A stretch of 64,000 nt of DNA from Qipengyuania polymorpha (lineage in GTDB: Bacteria > Pseudomonadota > Alphaproteobacteria > Sphingomonadales > Sphingomonadaceae). The stretch spans positions 124,001 through 188,000 of the forward strand of contig NZ_JAIGNK010000004.1 in NCBI RefSeq assembly GCF_019711435.1. The letters are read 5' to 3'. Position 1 is the stretch's first letter; the number at the start of each line of letters is the position of its first letter. The position numbers and the translations under genes were made by a program. Shown here piece by piece: positions 24,869-32,875 of the stretch. Under the pieces are notes generated by a model. It did not search any database. It had not been told where the DNA came from and was given only the letters and a program-made list of their open reading frames with translations.

Positions 24869-25722
24869 CCGCAGCAGACCGCTCGGCTTTCGAAGGCCGT
24901 TCGCGCGAGGTCGATTACGACCGGCGCGAGAAGCTGCACTACCTAGGCGAGTACCGCCGCGAACTGCCCAACAGCCTGCAGCGGATGATGGAGAACGCCT
25001 ACGATTGGGAGCATCTCCCGTTTGTCCACCCTGCCTCTTTCTCCGATATCGCCCTGGTCGAGCAGGGCGGCTGGGGCTGGCGTTGCAAGGTCGCGTTGCC
25101 GAACAATGGCGGCACGCAGGCGGTGGAGCTGCTGGTCGACAAGCCACGCCATTATTGGGCCACGACCGTGGTCGAAGGATTCGGGCAGGGCGTGGAGATC
25201 CACACGCAGGCAAGCGAAAACGGCGATGATGGCATCGTCGTCTCGGTCAATTTCTACCTGCCGCAGCCACCGGAAAGCGAAGCCCAGGAGCAAATGCTGC
25301 TCGCCGCGCTGACGCATCAATACTCAGCGCTCTATGACGAGGACGAAGCGCTGATGAGCGGGCGGCAGGAAGCGGTCGACAGGCGCAGGGAAACACGCGG
25401 CGCGAGGCTGGCGGCTGGGACGGTCCTGGGGCGGGCGGTCGATTTCGATTCTGCCTCGGGAAACCTCGTCACCGCCGAGGAGCGGGAAATCGTCTTGCGC
25501 CGACATGACGGCCGCTGGCTGGCGCACCCGGCGGAATGCCCGCACATGCTTGGCCCGCTTGCGGCGGCCGAAGGGAAGGATGGCCGCGTGACCTGTCCCT
25601 GGCACGGCTACAGTTTCTCGCTTGCAGATGGCGCGGAGACGCAAGCGCGCTGCGCAGCGCTCAAACTGGCAAGGGTGTTCGAGGACGAAGCCGGTCGGCT
25701 CGTCCTCGAAGACGAACTGTAG
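24859..25722 (+). CDS. SRPBCC domain plus C-terminal Rieske [2Fe-2S] protein
   Basis: A 287-residue protein that starts at a GTG overlapping the hemF stop. The N-terminal two thirds ('SLQRMMENAYDWEHLPFVHPASFSDIAL') resemble the SRPBCC-type catalytic domain of ring-hydroxylating oxygenases, with E/D and H residues that could bind iron. The Rieske motif comes at the C-terminus: 'CPHMLGPL' and 'CPWHGYSF' (about 228-250; CxH and CxxH). This is the reverse of the normal oxygenase order. Translational coupling to hemF suggests a tetrapyrrole-related role, but that is inference. Confidence 0.8.
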   Translation: MELTAADRSAFEGRSREVDYDRREKLHYLGEYRRELPNSLQRMMENAYDWEHLPFVHPASFSDIALVEQGGWGWRCKVALPNNGGTQAVELLVDKPRHYWATTVVEGFGQGVEIHTQASENGDDGIVVSVNFYLPQPPESEAQEQMLLAALTHQYSALYDEDEALMSGRQEAVDRRRETRGARLAAGTVLGRAVDFDSASGNLVTAEEREIVLRRHDGRWLAHPAECPHMLGPLAAAEGKDGRVTCPWHGYSFSLADGAETQARCAALKLARVFEDEAGRLVLEDEL

Positions 25723-25725
25723 CGC

Positions 25726-26622
25726 TCATTCCTCGGGTGCGTAGACCCGCACCCAGTCGACCAGCATCGCGACCTTGCCCGTCTTCACCGCTTCGACGGT
25801 TTCCGCGGGGATGCCGTTATAGGGCTCCTCGATGCGGTTCGTCTTGAACGGGTAGGCGCCGCCCATGGCGAAATTCAGGATAAGATACTTGTCGTTGTCG
25901 AAGCGCCACTTGCCGTAATTCTCGACCATCGGCCTGGTCACGCGGTAGTGGACGTGGCCGTCGATGAGGAAATCGATCTGCTGGTCGGTCCACTCGACGC
26001 CGTAGGTGTGCCACTGGGTGACATCGACGCCTTCGGGGAAGAAGAACTTGTTCACCAGCGGGGTCTCGCCCGAATAGCCGGGGCCGTGCAGTGCCACGCC
26101 GACCCAGTCCTTCTCGCCGACATATTCCATGATGTCGATTTCGCCCGTGCCCGGCCACTTGTCGTTGCCGAGCAGCCAGAAGGCGGGCCACACGCCGACA
26201 TTGTCGGGCATCTTGATGCGCGCTTCGGCGCGGCCGTGCATGAAGTCGAACTTGCCTGCGCTTTCGATGCGGCCCGAGACGAAGGGGGCGTTGCGGTCCT
26301 TGTTGGGATCGATGCCGGGCTTGAACACCGGACGCAGCATCAGCACGCCGCCGTCGGCGCCCTCGATACCGTCGATGAAATTGATGACCGCCGGATCGTC
26401 GACATACATCTGCTGTTCGTTATTGACCCAGAAATCGGGGCCGATGACGCGCCATTTCTCGCGGTCGAGTTCGCTCGCGTTGAATTCGTCGGCGAAGAGC
26501 AGCGTGCGGTCGGGCGCGATTTCGTCGGCCAGCGCCGCGCCCGCATCTTCGGGATGGGCGGCAAGGCTGGTGCCCGTCAGGGCAGCGGCAACAGCAAGGG
26601 CGAAACTCGGGGTGCGGAACAT
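25726..26622 (-). CDS. Secreted family GH16 beta-glucanase
   Basis: A 298-residue protein with a signal peptide ending 'TSLAAH'. The GH16 catalytic motif is intact as 'GEIDIMEYVG' (about residue 160), with nucleophile Glu, helper Asp and acid/base Glu. 'WPAFWLLGNDKWPGTG' before it and 'QWHTYGVEWTDQQIDFLIDG' after it are typical of the laminarinase/beta-1,3-glucanase side of the family. The start is the ATG at 26622 with AGGAGAG before it. A LacI-like operator sits just upstream. Likely use is algal or fungal glucan. Confidence 0.9.
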   Translation of the reverse strand: MFRTPSFALAVAAALTGTSLAAHPEDAGAALADEIAPDRTLLFADEFNASELDREKWRVIGPDFWVNNEQQMYVDDPAVINFIDGIEGADGGVLMLRPVFKPGIDPNKDRNAPFVSGRIESAGKFDFMHGRAEARIKMPDNVGVWPAFWLLGNDKWPGTGEIDIMEYVGEKDWVGVALHGPGYSGETPLVNKFFFPEGVDVTQWHTYGVEWTDQQIDFLIDGHVHYRVTRPMVENYGKWRFDNDKYLILNFAMGGAYPFKTNRIEEPYNGIPAETVEAVKTGKVAMLVDWVRVYAPEE

Positions 26623-26641
26623 GGCGGCCTCTCCTAAACGT

Positions 26642-26655
26642 TGTGAACGTTCCCA
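26642..26655. promoter_or_regulatory. LacI-family-type operator upstream of the glucanase gene
   Basis: TGTGAACGTTCCCA is a 14-bp near-palindrome (six of seven arm positions pair) with the central AACGTT that is usual for sugar-responsive LacI-family sites. It lies 20-33 bases before the GH16 start codon, between that gene and the divergent peptidase. No LacI gene is in the window. Confidence 0.45.
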
Positions 26656-26804
26656 TGACTGATTTTGCTCGCAAAAGCGAGTCGCTGGGTACGATTTCAC
26701 ACGCCATACTGGATTAGCGCGGCCTTATGGTCGATAGGCAGCTCAGCAATTCACGGGGAGCCGGTTTCGTCCGGCAAACCCGCAACCAGACCGGAGAGAC
26801 ATCC

Positions 26805-28706
26805 ATGCGCCGCATCACCGCCAGCCTCGCGCTCCTGCTTGCCACTGCCGCCTGCACCAATGCGATGAGTGAGCCGCCGGTTTCGACCACGGCGCCCGAG
26901 CCGATGGTCTCGCCCATCCTCACCGGCCCCGAAGCGCTCGACACGCTGACCTGGGCCGAGCCGCAGAAGGCGCGGGTGACGCATGTGGCGCTCGACCTCG
27001 ACCTGGATTTCGACGCCAAGCGGGTGGGCGGCAGCGCGGTGCTCGATTTGCTGGTTGCGAAGGGCGCCGACCGCATCGTCCTCGACACCAACGGTCTCGA
27101 AGTGACCCGCATCACCGACACTGCTGGCCGCGAGCTGGACTGGGCGCTCGAGGAGCTGGAAGAGGCGGGCGAGAAGGGTTCGCCGCTCACGGTCATCCTC
27201 GATGGCGCGCGCAGCATCCGTATCGACTACCGCGCCCCGCAGGATGCGACCGCGCTGCAATGGCTCAGCCCCGAGCAGACCGCGGGCGGTGTGCATCCCT
27301 TCCTCTTCAGCCAGGGTCAGGCCATCCTCAACCGGACGTGGATCCCGACGCAGGACAGCCCCGGCATCCGCCAGACCTGGGAAGCGCGCATCACTGCGCC
27401 CAAGCCCCTCGACGTGGTAATGAGCGGCGTGGTGCAGGGCGAGCCCGAGGACCTCGGCAATGGCCGCCGCGCCTTCCGCTTCGTGATGGACAAGCCCGTC
27501 CCGCCCTATCTCATCGCGATTGCCGCGGGCGACATCGACTTCCGCGCCATCGGCCCGCGCACGGGCGTCTGGGCCGAGCCTTCGGTCCTCCCGCGCGCTT
27601 ATGCCGAGGTCGCCGATACCGAGGAAATGGTGGTCGCCGCCGAAGAGCTTTACGGCGAATACCGCTGGGGCCGCTACGACATGATAGTTCTGCCGCCGGC
27701 CTTCCCCTATGGCGGCATGGAAAACCCGGTGATGACCTTCCTCACCCCGACCTTCATCGCGGGCGACCGCTCGAACAACGGTCTCGTCGCGCATGAACTC
27801 GCGCATAGCTGGTCGGGCAACCTCGTCACCAATGCGGTGTGGGGCGACAGCTGGCTCAACGAAGGCGTGACCACCTATTTCGAGAACCGCATCGTCGAAG
27901 CGGTCTATGGCAAGGCGCGCGCCGAGCAGGAAGCCGCGCTCATGTATGCCAATATCCTCGAAACGCTGGGCGAGGTGGGCGATGACGCGCCCGGCACGGC
28001 GCTGAGCACCGACGGCGGCTACGAACTCGGCAGCGCAATTGCCTATGACAAGGGCGCGTTCTTCCTGCGCACGGTCGAGCGTATCGTCGGCCGCGACCGC
28101 TTCGATGCTTGGCTCCAGCAGTGGTTCGACAACCACGCCTTCCAGCCCGCGACGAGCGAACTGTTCTACGACGACATGATGGAAAACCTCGTCGCCTCGG
28201 ATGCCGAGGCCGAGCGCCTGATGTTGCGCAAATGGATTTTCGAGCCCGGCCTGCCCGGCAATGTCGCCAAGCCCGATCCGGCCGCCTTTGCCGCAGTCGA
28301 CGGCGCAGTCGCCCATTATGCCGACCACGGCATGCTGCCCGAGGCATGGAGCAGCTGGACGGCAGCGGAGCAAATCCGCTTCCTCGACAACCTTCCCGCC
28401 GAACTCACCCACGAGCAGCTGGCTGCATTGGACGCCGCGCTCGGGCTCTCGTCTACGGGCAACAATGAAATCCTGTTCCTCTGGCTCGAGATGGCACTGG
28501 AGAACCGCTACGAGCCCGCCGTGCCGCAGGCCGAGGCCTTCCTCGCCCGCGTGGGCCGCGCCAAGTTCGTGCGCCCGCTCTTCGCCGTGCTTTGGAACGA
28601 GGGTGAGTGGGGCCGCGCACACGCCACCCGCATCTATGCCAAAACACGCGACAGCTACCACTCGGTCACGCGCGGCGGCGTGGAGCGGGTGATGTCGGCG
28701 GAGTGA
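26805..28706 (+). CDS. M1 family aminopeptidase, lipoprotein
   Basis: A 633-residue zinc aminopeptidase. The signal 'LALLLATAAC' makes it a lipoprotein. The exopeptidase motif reads 'GGMEN' in place of GAMEN, followed by the zinc site 'HELAHSW' (His330, Glu331, His334) and 'NEGVTTYFE' with the third ligand Glu353. The C-terminal helical domain resembles leukotriene A4 hydrolase-type members. It removes N-terminal residues from peptides in the periplasm or at the surface. The ATG at 26805 follows GGAGAG. Confidence 0.94.
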   Translation: MRRITASLALLLATAACTNAMSEPPVSTTAPEPMVSPILTGPEALDTLTWAEPQKARVTHVALDLDLDFDAKRVGGSAVLDLLVAKGADRIVLDTNGLEVTRITDTAGRELDWALEELEEAGEKGSPLTVILDGARSIRIDYRAPQDATALQWLSPEQTAGGVHPFLFSQGQAILNRTWIPTQDSPGIRQTWEARITAPKPLDVVMSGVVQGEPEDLGNGRRAFRFVMDKPVPPYLIAIAAGDIDFRAIGPRTGVWAEPSVLPRAYAEVADTEEMVVAAEELYGEYRWGRYDMIVLPPAFPYGGMENPVMTFLTPTFIAGDRSNNGLVAHELAHSWSGNLVTNAVWGDSWLNEGVTTYFENRIVEAVYGKARAEQEAALMYANILETLGEVGDDAPGTALSTDGGYELGSAIAYDKGAFFLRTVERIVGRDRFDAWLQQWFDNHAFQPATSELFYDDMMENLVASDAEAERLMLRKWIFEPGLPGNVAKPDPAAFAAVDGAVAHYADHGMLPEAWSSWTAAEQIRFLDNLPAELTHEQLAALDAALGLSSTGNNEILFLWLEMALENRYEPAVPQAEAFLARVGRAKFVRPLFAVLWNEGEWGRAHATRIYAKTRDSYHSVTRGGVERVMSAE

Positions 28707-28794
28707 TTGCGCGGCTTGCACCGGAAGGTGCAGGACTTGCGTTTGCGGAGAGCAGGCATTCGCGATAGCGATGCGCACACAAGGGAGGTGCCGC

Positions 28795-29778
28795 ATGCTT
28801 CTTCGCCTGAACCCCAAGCTTCGCTCGGCGCTGTTCGTGCTGGTCCCGCTGCTGGCAATCGCGGCGGGGCGGCTGGCCACCCATAGCGAGCTTGCCGCGC
28901 GCCATCCGCGTACCGCCTCGCTCCTGTTCCTCTGGCTCTGTGCCGATTCGCTGGCGCTGGCGATCATCGCCAAGGCTCCGCGTAACCGTCCCGAGATCCG
29001 CGCCTTGCTGGGCGCCATCGCAGCGGGCTGCGTGGTCGCGACCGTGGGAGCAGCCGCACCGGTGCGCGCGGCGCTGTTCGATATGCAATCTGTCGCCATC
29101 GCCATGGCGCTGACCGTCGCGCTGGCAGTTGTCTGGAACCTGCGCGCGGCGGCGGGCCGATATCGCAGCAGCGGCTCGCTCAGCCATGCCGCCGAAGCCA
29201 TACTTCCGTCCACGACCGTGAAGTTCGCCGCAAAAGAACTCCACATGCTTCGCCTCGCGCTGGTCGGATGGCGCCTGCAGCCGGACGTGCCGCAAGGTGC
29301 GCGCGCCTTCGCCTACCACTGCGTCATCAATCCGATGATTGCCGTATTCCTGGTGCTTCAACTGATCGAAATCGTGGTGGTCGACTTGCTCGTCAGCCAC
29401 TGGAGCCGCGAGGCCGCTTGGGTTCTCCTCGCGCTCGGTATCTGGGGCGCGCTGTTCTTCATCGCGATGATGCAGGGCTTCCGTCTCTATCCCGTCCTGC
29501 TCGAGAGGCACAGCCTGCGCGTGCGTTCCGGCCTGATGATCGACCTGAGAGTGCCGCTAGCCGATATCGAAGCGATGGGGGCGGCCATTTCGGGCGAGGA
29601 ACTGAAGCAGGACCATGTCCTAAACGCGGCCATCCTCTCGCATCCCAATGTGGTGCTGCAGCTGGCCCGCCCGCTCGAATACCGGCCAGCCTTCGGCAAG
29701 ACGCGCATGGTGACACGCGTCGCGTTTCGCCTCGATGAGCCTGCGCCCTTCGTCGCAGCGCTGCAAAGCAGGATTTAG
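28795..29778 (+). CDS. Multi-pass membrane protein of unknown function
   Basis: A 327-residue protein with about six membrane helices: four in the first 110 residues and a pair near 190-240 ('PMIAVFLVLQLIEIVVVDLLV' and 'AAWVLLALGIWGALFFIAM'), followed by a soluble C-terminal domain of about 90 residues with a PH-like beta pattern ('HSLRVRSGLMIDLRVPLADIEAM'). GGGAGG precedes the ATG at 28795. It lies between the peptidase and rsh. A TGCACC-GGAA-GGTGCA hairpin lies in the gap before it. I do not recognise a named family. Confidence 0.8.
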   Translation: MLLRLNPKLRSALFVLVPLLAIAAGRLATHSELAARHPRTASLLFLWLCADSLALAIIAKAPRNRPEIRALLGAIAAGCVVATVGAAAPVRAALFDMQSVAIAMALTVALAVVWNLRAAAGRYRSSGSLSHAAEAILPSTTVKFAAKELHMLRLALVGWRLQPDVPQGARAFAYHCVINPMIAVFLVLQLIEIVVVDLLVSHWSREAAWVLLALGIWGALFFIAMMQGFRLYPVLLERHSLRVRSGLMIDLRVPLADIEAMGAAISGEELKQDHVLNAAILSHPNVVLQLARPLEYRPAFGKTRMVTRVAFRLDEPAPFVAALQSRI

Positions 29779-29799
29779 CGCGCCCCACACGCATTTTTC

Positions 29800-29812
29800 G
29801 TTGCATTGCAAC
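29800..29812. promoter_or_regulatory. Palindromic operator candidate GTTGCATTGCAAC upstream of rsh
   Basis: This 13-bp palindrome ends 27 bases before the rsh start codon. It is the exact reverse complement of the motif at 14,340-14,352 in front of a small secreted protein gene. Both lie 27-35 bases ahead of a start codon, a position fit for a repressor or for a core promoter part. Confidence 0.45.
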
Positions 29813-29839
29813 AGCGTTTGCCCACATCGTGGGGCCAAC

Positions 29840-31933
29840 ATGCTGCGCCAGTACGAACTCGTAGAGCGGGTCCTCGAATACGACCCAGACGCCGACGAGG
29901 CGATGCTCAACCGCGCCTATGTCTATACGGTGCAGAAGCACGGTACGCAGACGCGCGCGAGCGGGGACCCCTATTTCAGTCATCCGGTCGAGGTCGCGGG
30001 CCTGATGACCGATTTGAAGCTCGACCAGGAAACTATCGCCACCGCGCTGCTCCACGATACGGTCGAGGACACGCTCGCGACCATCGACGATATCGAGAAG
30101 AACTTCGGCGGCGAGGTCGCGCGGCTGGTCGACGGGGTGACCAAGCTTTCGAAAATCGAGCAGATGCCCGAGAACGAGCGCGCGGCGGAAAACCTGCGCA
30201 AGTTCCTGCTCGCGATGAGCGAGGACATCCGCGTGCTGCTGGTGAAGCTTGGCGACCGGCTCCACAATATGCGCACATTGAACTTCATCAAGAAGCCTGA
30301 AAAGCGCCAGCGCATCGCGCGCGAGACCATGGATATCTACGCCCCGCTGGCCGAGCGCGTTGGCATGTACGAATACATGCGCGAGATGCAGCTCCTCGCC
30401 TTCGAGCAGCTCGAGCCCGAAGCCTACGCCACCATCACCAACCGCCTGCAGCAGATCCGCGAGCAGGATGGCGGGCAGGTCGATGCCATCGCGCTCGACA
30501 TGAAGCATGCGCTGGCCGAATCGGGGCTGACGGTTGAGGTCTCGGGGCGCGAGAAACATCCTTATTCCATCTGGCGCAAGATGGCCGAGCGGCATGTGTC
30601 ATTCGAGCAGGTCACCGACATCATGGCCTTCCGCGTCATCTGCGACGACGTGGCCGATTGCTACCGCGCGATGGGGGTGCTGCACACCACGTGGCAATTC
30701 CTGCCGGGCAAGTTCAAGGACTACATCTCGACGCCCAAGACCAACGGCTATCGCAGCCTCCACACTTCGCTGATTTACGGCAAGTCGATGCGCGTCGAGG
30801 TGCAGATCCGCACCCGCGACATGCACCGCACGAACGAATTCGGCCTCGCCGCGCATTGGGCCTACAAGCAGTCGGAGCGGCCCGATGGACAAGTAGGATG
30901 GCTGCGCGACCTCATCGAAATCGTCGATGCCAGCCACGATGCCGAGGAACTGCTCGAGCATACGCGCATGGCGATCTACCAGGATCGTATCTTCGCCTTC
31001 ACTCCCAAGGGCGCGCTGCACCAGCTGCCCAAGGGCTCGACCGCGGTCGACTTTGCTTTTGCCGTCCACACCGAGCTTGGCACGCAGACGGTGGGCGCGA
31101 AAATCAACGGGCGGCACATGCCGCTGCGCACCCAGCTCAACAATGGCGATGTGGTCGAAATCCTCAAAGGCAAGAATGCCGAGCCGCAGATGAGCTGGCT
31201 TGGCTTCGTCATCACCGGCAAGGCGCGCGCCGCCATCCGCCGCGCGGTGCGGCTGAAGGAACGCGGCGAGGTCGCCGAAATCGGCCAGAAGCTTTACGAC
31301 GAAATCGTTACCCGTGTGCCTGCAAAAATCGGCAAGAAGGCGCTGCGCGAGGCGCTAAAACGGCTTGAGATGGAAGAGCCGGAAGACCTCTTCTACGCCA
31401 TCGGCGCGGCCAAGATTACCGACCGCGCAGTGATGGAAGCGCTGATGCCCGGCAGCACCGAGGGCATGGCCGACGAGGACGACGAATGGCTGCGCAGCGG
31501 CAAGTCGCTCTCCATCCGCGGGCTGACTCCCGGCGTGGGATACGACCTTGCCGAATGCTGCCACCCCGTGCCGGGCGACCGCATCGTGGGCTTGCGCAAG
31601 CAGGACAAGGGCGTGGAAGTGCACGCCATCGATTGCCACCAGCTGGCGACGGGCATCGACAATGACTGGCTAGACTTGTCGTGGGGCAAGCGCTCGCGCG
31701 GGGCGGTGGGCCGCTTGCGCGTCACGCTTTACGACCGCCCCGGCACGCTGGCCGAGATGGCGGGCATTTTCGCGCAGAACGTGGTAAATGTGAAAAGCCT
31801 CGAGCAGACCCAGCTCGACCATCCCTTCACGACCTACGAGGTCGACCTCGAAGTGCAGGACCTGGCGCATCTCACCCGCATCCTGAGCGCCCTGCGCGCC
31901 AGCGATGCCGTGGCGCAGGCGGAACGCGCATGA
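29840..31933 (+). CDS. rsh: Bifunctional (p)ppGpp synthetase/hydrolase (Rel/SpoT)
   Basis: A 697-residue RSH enzyme, the likely sole long RSH as in other Alphaproteobacteria. The HD hydrolase domain has 'ALLHDTVEDTLATIDDI' and 'KLGDRLHNMRTL'; the synthetase domain has 'DIMAFRVICDDVADCYRAMGVLHTTW' and 'YISTPKTNGYRSLHTSLIYG'; then a TGS domain ('IFAFTPKGALHQLPKGSTAVDFAF'), a zinc-finger-like CC motif ('AECCHPVPGDRI') and a C-terminal ACT domain ('VTLYDRPGTLAEMAGIFAQNVVNV'). Both activities look intact. The ATG at 29840 follows GTGGGGCC. The stop touches a 264-bp inverted-repeat element. Confidence 0.96.
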   Translation: MLRQYELVERVLEYDPDADEAMLNRAYVYTVQKHGTQTRASGDPYFSHPVEVAGLMTDLKLDQETIATALLHDTVEDTLATIDDIEKNFGGEVARLVDGVTKLSKIEQMPENERAAENLRKFLLAMSEDIRVLLVKLGDRLHNMRTLNFIKKPEKRQRIARETMDIYAPLAERVGMYEYMREMQLLAFEQLEPEAYATITNRLQQIREQDGGQVDAIALDMKHALAESGLTVEVSGREKHPYSIWRKMAERHVSFEQVTDIMAFRVICDDVADCYRAMGVLHTTWQFLPGKFKDYISTPKTNGYRSLHTSLIYGKSMRVEVQIRTRDMHRTNEFGLAAHWAYKQSERPDGQVGWLRDLIEIVDASHDAEELLEHTRMAIYQDRIFAFTPKGALHQLPKGSTAVDFAFAVHTELGTQTVGAKINGRHMPLRTQLNNGDVVEILKGKNAEPQMSWLGFVITGKARAAIRRAVRLKERGEVAEIGQKLYDEIVTRVPAKIGKKALREALKRLEMEEPEDLFYAIGAAKITDRAVMEALMPGSTEGMADEDDEWLRSGKSLSIRGLTPGVGYDLAECCHPVPGDRIVGLRKQDKGVEVHAIDCHQLATGIDNDWLDLSWGKRSRGAVGRLRVTLYDRPGTLAEMAGIFAQNVVNVKSLEQTQLDHPFTTYEVDLEVQDLAHLTRILSALRASDAVAQAERA

Positions 31934-31938
31934 GCTTA

Positions 31939-32202
31939 GGCTCACAGTGCGGACCTAGCGCTGCCGAGGCGGCGGAATGGCGAAGATATCGTGCGGAAGC
32001 TCGCGCAGCGCGTGCACGCCGCACGGTCAAGCGGGGTTCTGTGCGAGATCGAAGCCATTCCGCCATCCCGGAGAGATTTGGCCAAAAAGGCCCAGTGCTT
32101 TGTCGCAAGAGCTTGGAAGATGCCGATCTGCCTGCGCCCTTGCTTCTCGCCCTGAGCCTTTTTGACTCAAACCTCGGCAGCGCTAGGTCCGCACTGTGAG
32201 CC
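31939..32202. mobile_element. MITE-like element with 31-bp perfect terminal inverted repeats
   Basis: Bases 31939-31969 are the exact reverse complement of 32172-32202 (31 of 31 positions). The 264-bp unit carries no transposase. TGAGC occurs at 31931-31935 and at 32197-32201, so a 5-bp target duplication is possible, though the second copy overlaps the repeat. One plus-strand frame of 89 codons begins at ATG 31930, overlapping the rsh stop, and spans nearly the whole unit, but it has no recognisable domain. The right end supplies the GTG start of the next gene. Confidence 0.75.
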
Positions 32203-32561
32203 TCCTTGTCGGGATAGACCACATCCAGCTCGCCATGCCGCACGGCGGCGAGCCGCATGCGCGCAAGTTCTGGACCGGCGTGATGGGGCTGGAGGAAGTC
32301 GCCAAGCCGTCGCATCTTGCGGTCAATGGTGGGTGCTGGTTCGAGGGCGAGGGGATAGCCATCCATTGCGGTGTGGAAGATGCCTTCCTCCCCGCGCGCC
32401 GCGCGCATCCGGCACTTCTGGTCGAGAACCTCGGCGCGCTGGTCGCCAAGCTCGAGGCCTCGGGCGTGCCGTTCAAGCCAGGCAAGGAGCTGGAAGGCTA
32501 TCGCCGCGGCGACATCGCCGACCCTTTCGGCAACCGCATCGAACTGATGGAAAAGCTCTAG
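32196..32561 (+). CDS. VOC (glyoxalase/bleomycin-resistance) family protein
   Basis: A 121-residue protein with the vicinal-oxygen-chelate pattern: 'GIDHIQLAMPHGG' at the start, 'HPALLVENLGALVAKLEASGV' in the middle and 'YRRGDIADPFGNRIELME' at the end, giving the usual His and Glu positions for a metal. The GTG at 32196 lies within the right inverted repeat of the preceding element. The left flank 'GCATGAGC' suggests that the gene originally started at an ATG overlapping the rsh stop and that the insertion replaced it. Confidence 0.85.
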   Translation: MSLLVGIDHIQLAMPHGGEPHARKFWTGVMGLEEVAKPSHLAVNGGCWFEGEGIAIHCGVEDAFLPARRAHPALLVENLGALVAKLEASGVPFKPGKELEGYRRGDIADPFGNRIELMEKL

Positions 32562-32875
32562 AGAAGGTTGAGTTCGAGCGCCACGCTGTCGCCCTCGGCA
32601 AGATCCTCGGCGCGCATCACTTTCTTCGAAACGAGCAGGACCCATTCGGTTTTCTTGCTTTGCGGGAAAACCGAAGTCTTCCACTGCGTCCCGCCCACCC
32701 GCGCCATCACCTTGACCGAGCCGAACCCGCGCCGCGCGCCGAATTCGAGCCGGTGCAGCCGTTCGTGCATGGCGATGGCCTCGGCGGTTTCGCCGCTGAT
32801 GGTGACCAGGTGATAGGTGCCGCGGTCACCCTGCCAGCGCTTCAAGGGCAGGGTGCAGGAGAGCGTTTCGCTCAC
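32558..32875 (-). CDS. DUF1905 family protein
   Basis: A 105-residue protein matching the small DUF1905 beta-barrel: 'YHLVTISGETAEAI', 'GFGSVKVMARVGGTQWKTSVFP' and 'EWVLLVSKKVMRAEDLAEGDSVALEL'. The biochemical role is not known to me. The GTG start overlaps the stop of the upstream isomerase gene, so it is coupled to it. Its stop overlaps that of the convergent VOC gene. Confidence 0.85.
   Translation of the reverse strand: MSETLSCTLPLKRWQGDRGTYHLVTISGETAEAIAMHERLHRLEFGARRGFGSVKVMARVGGTQWKTSVFPQSKKTEWVLLVSKKVMRAEDLAEGDSVALELNLL

Noticed and set aside
26751-29246. An 831-codon open frame on the minus strand across the M1 aminopeptidase gene
   Set aside because: It lies antisense to a gene with all M1 motifs and a signal peptide; such long shadows are usual in high-GC DNA, and its product shows no domain.
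31930-32199. An 89-codon frame filling the inverted-repeat element
   Set aside because: It has no recognisable domain and part of it is fixed by the inverted repeats; I treat it as a property of the element, not a gene.
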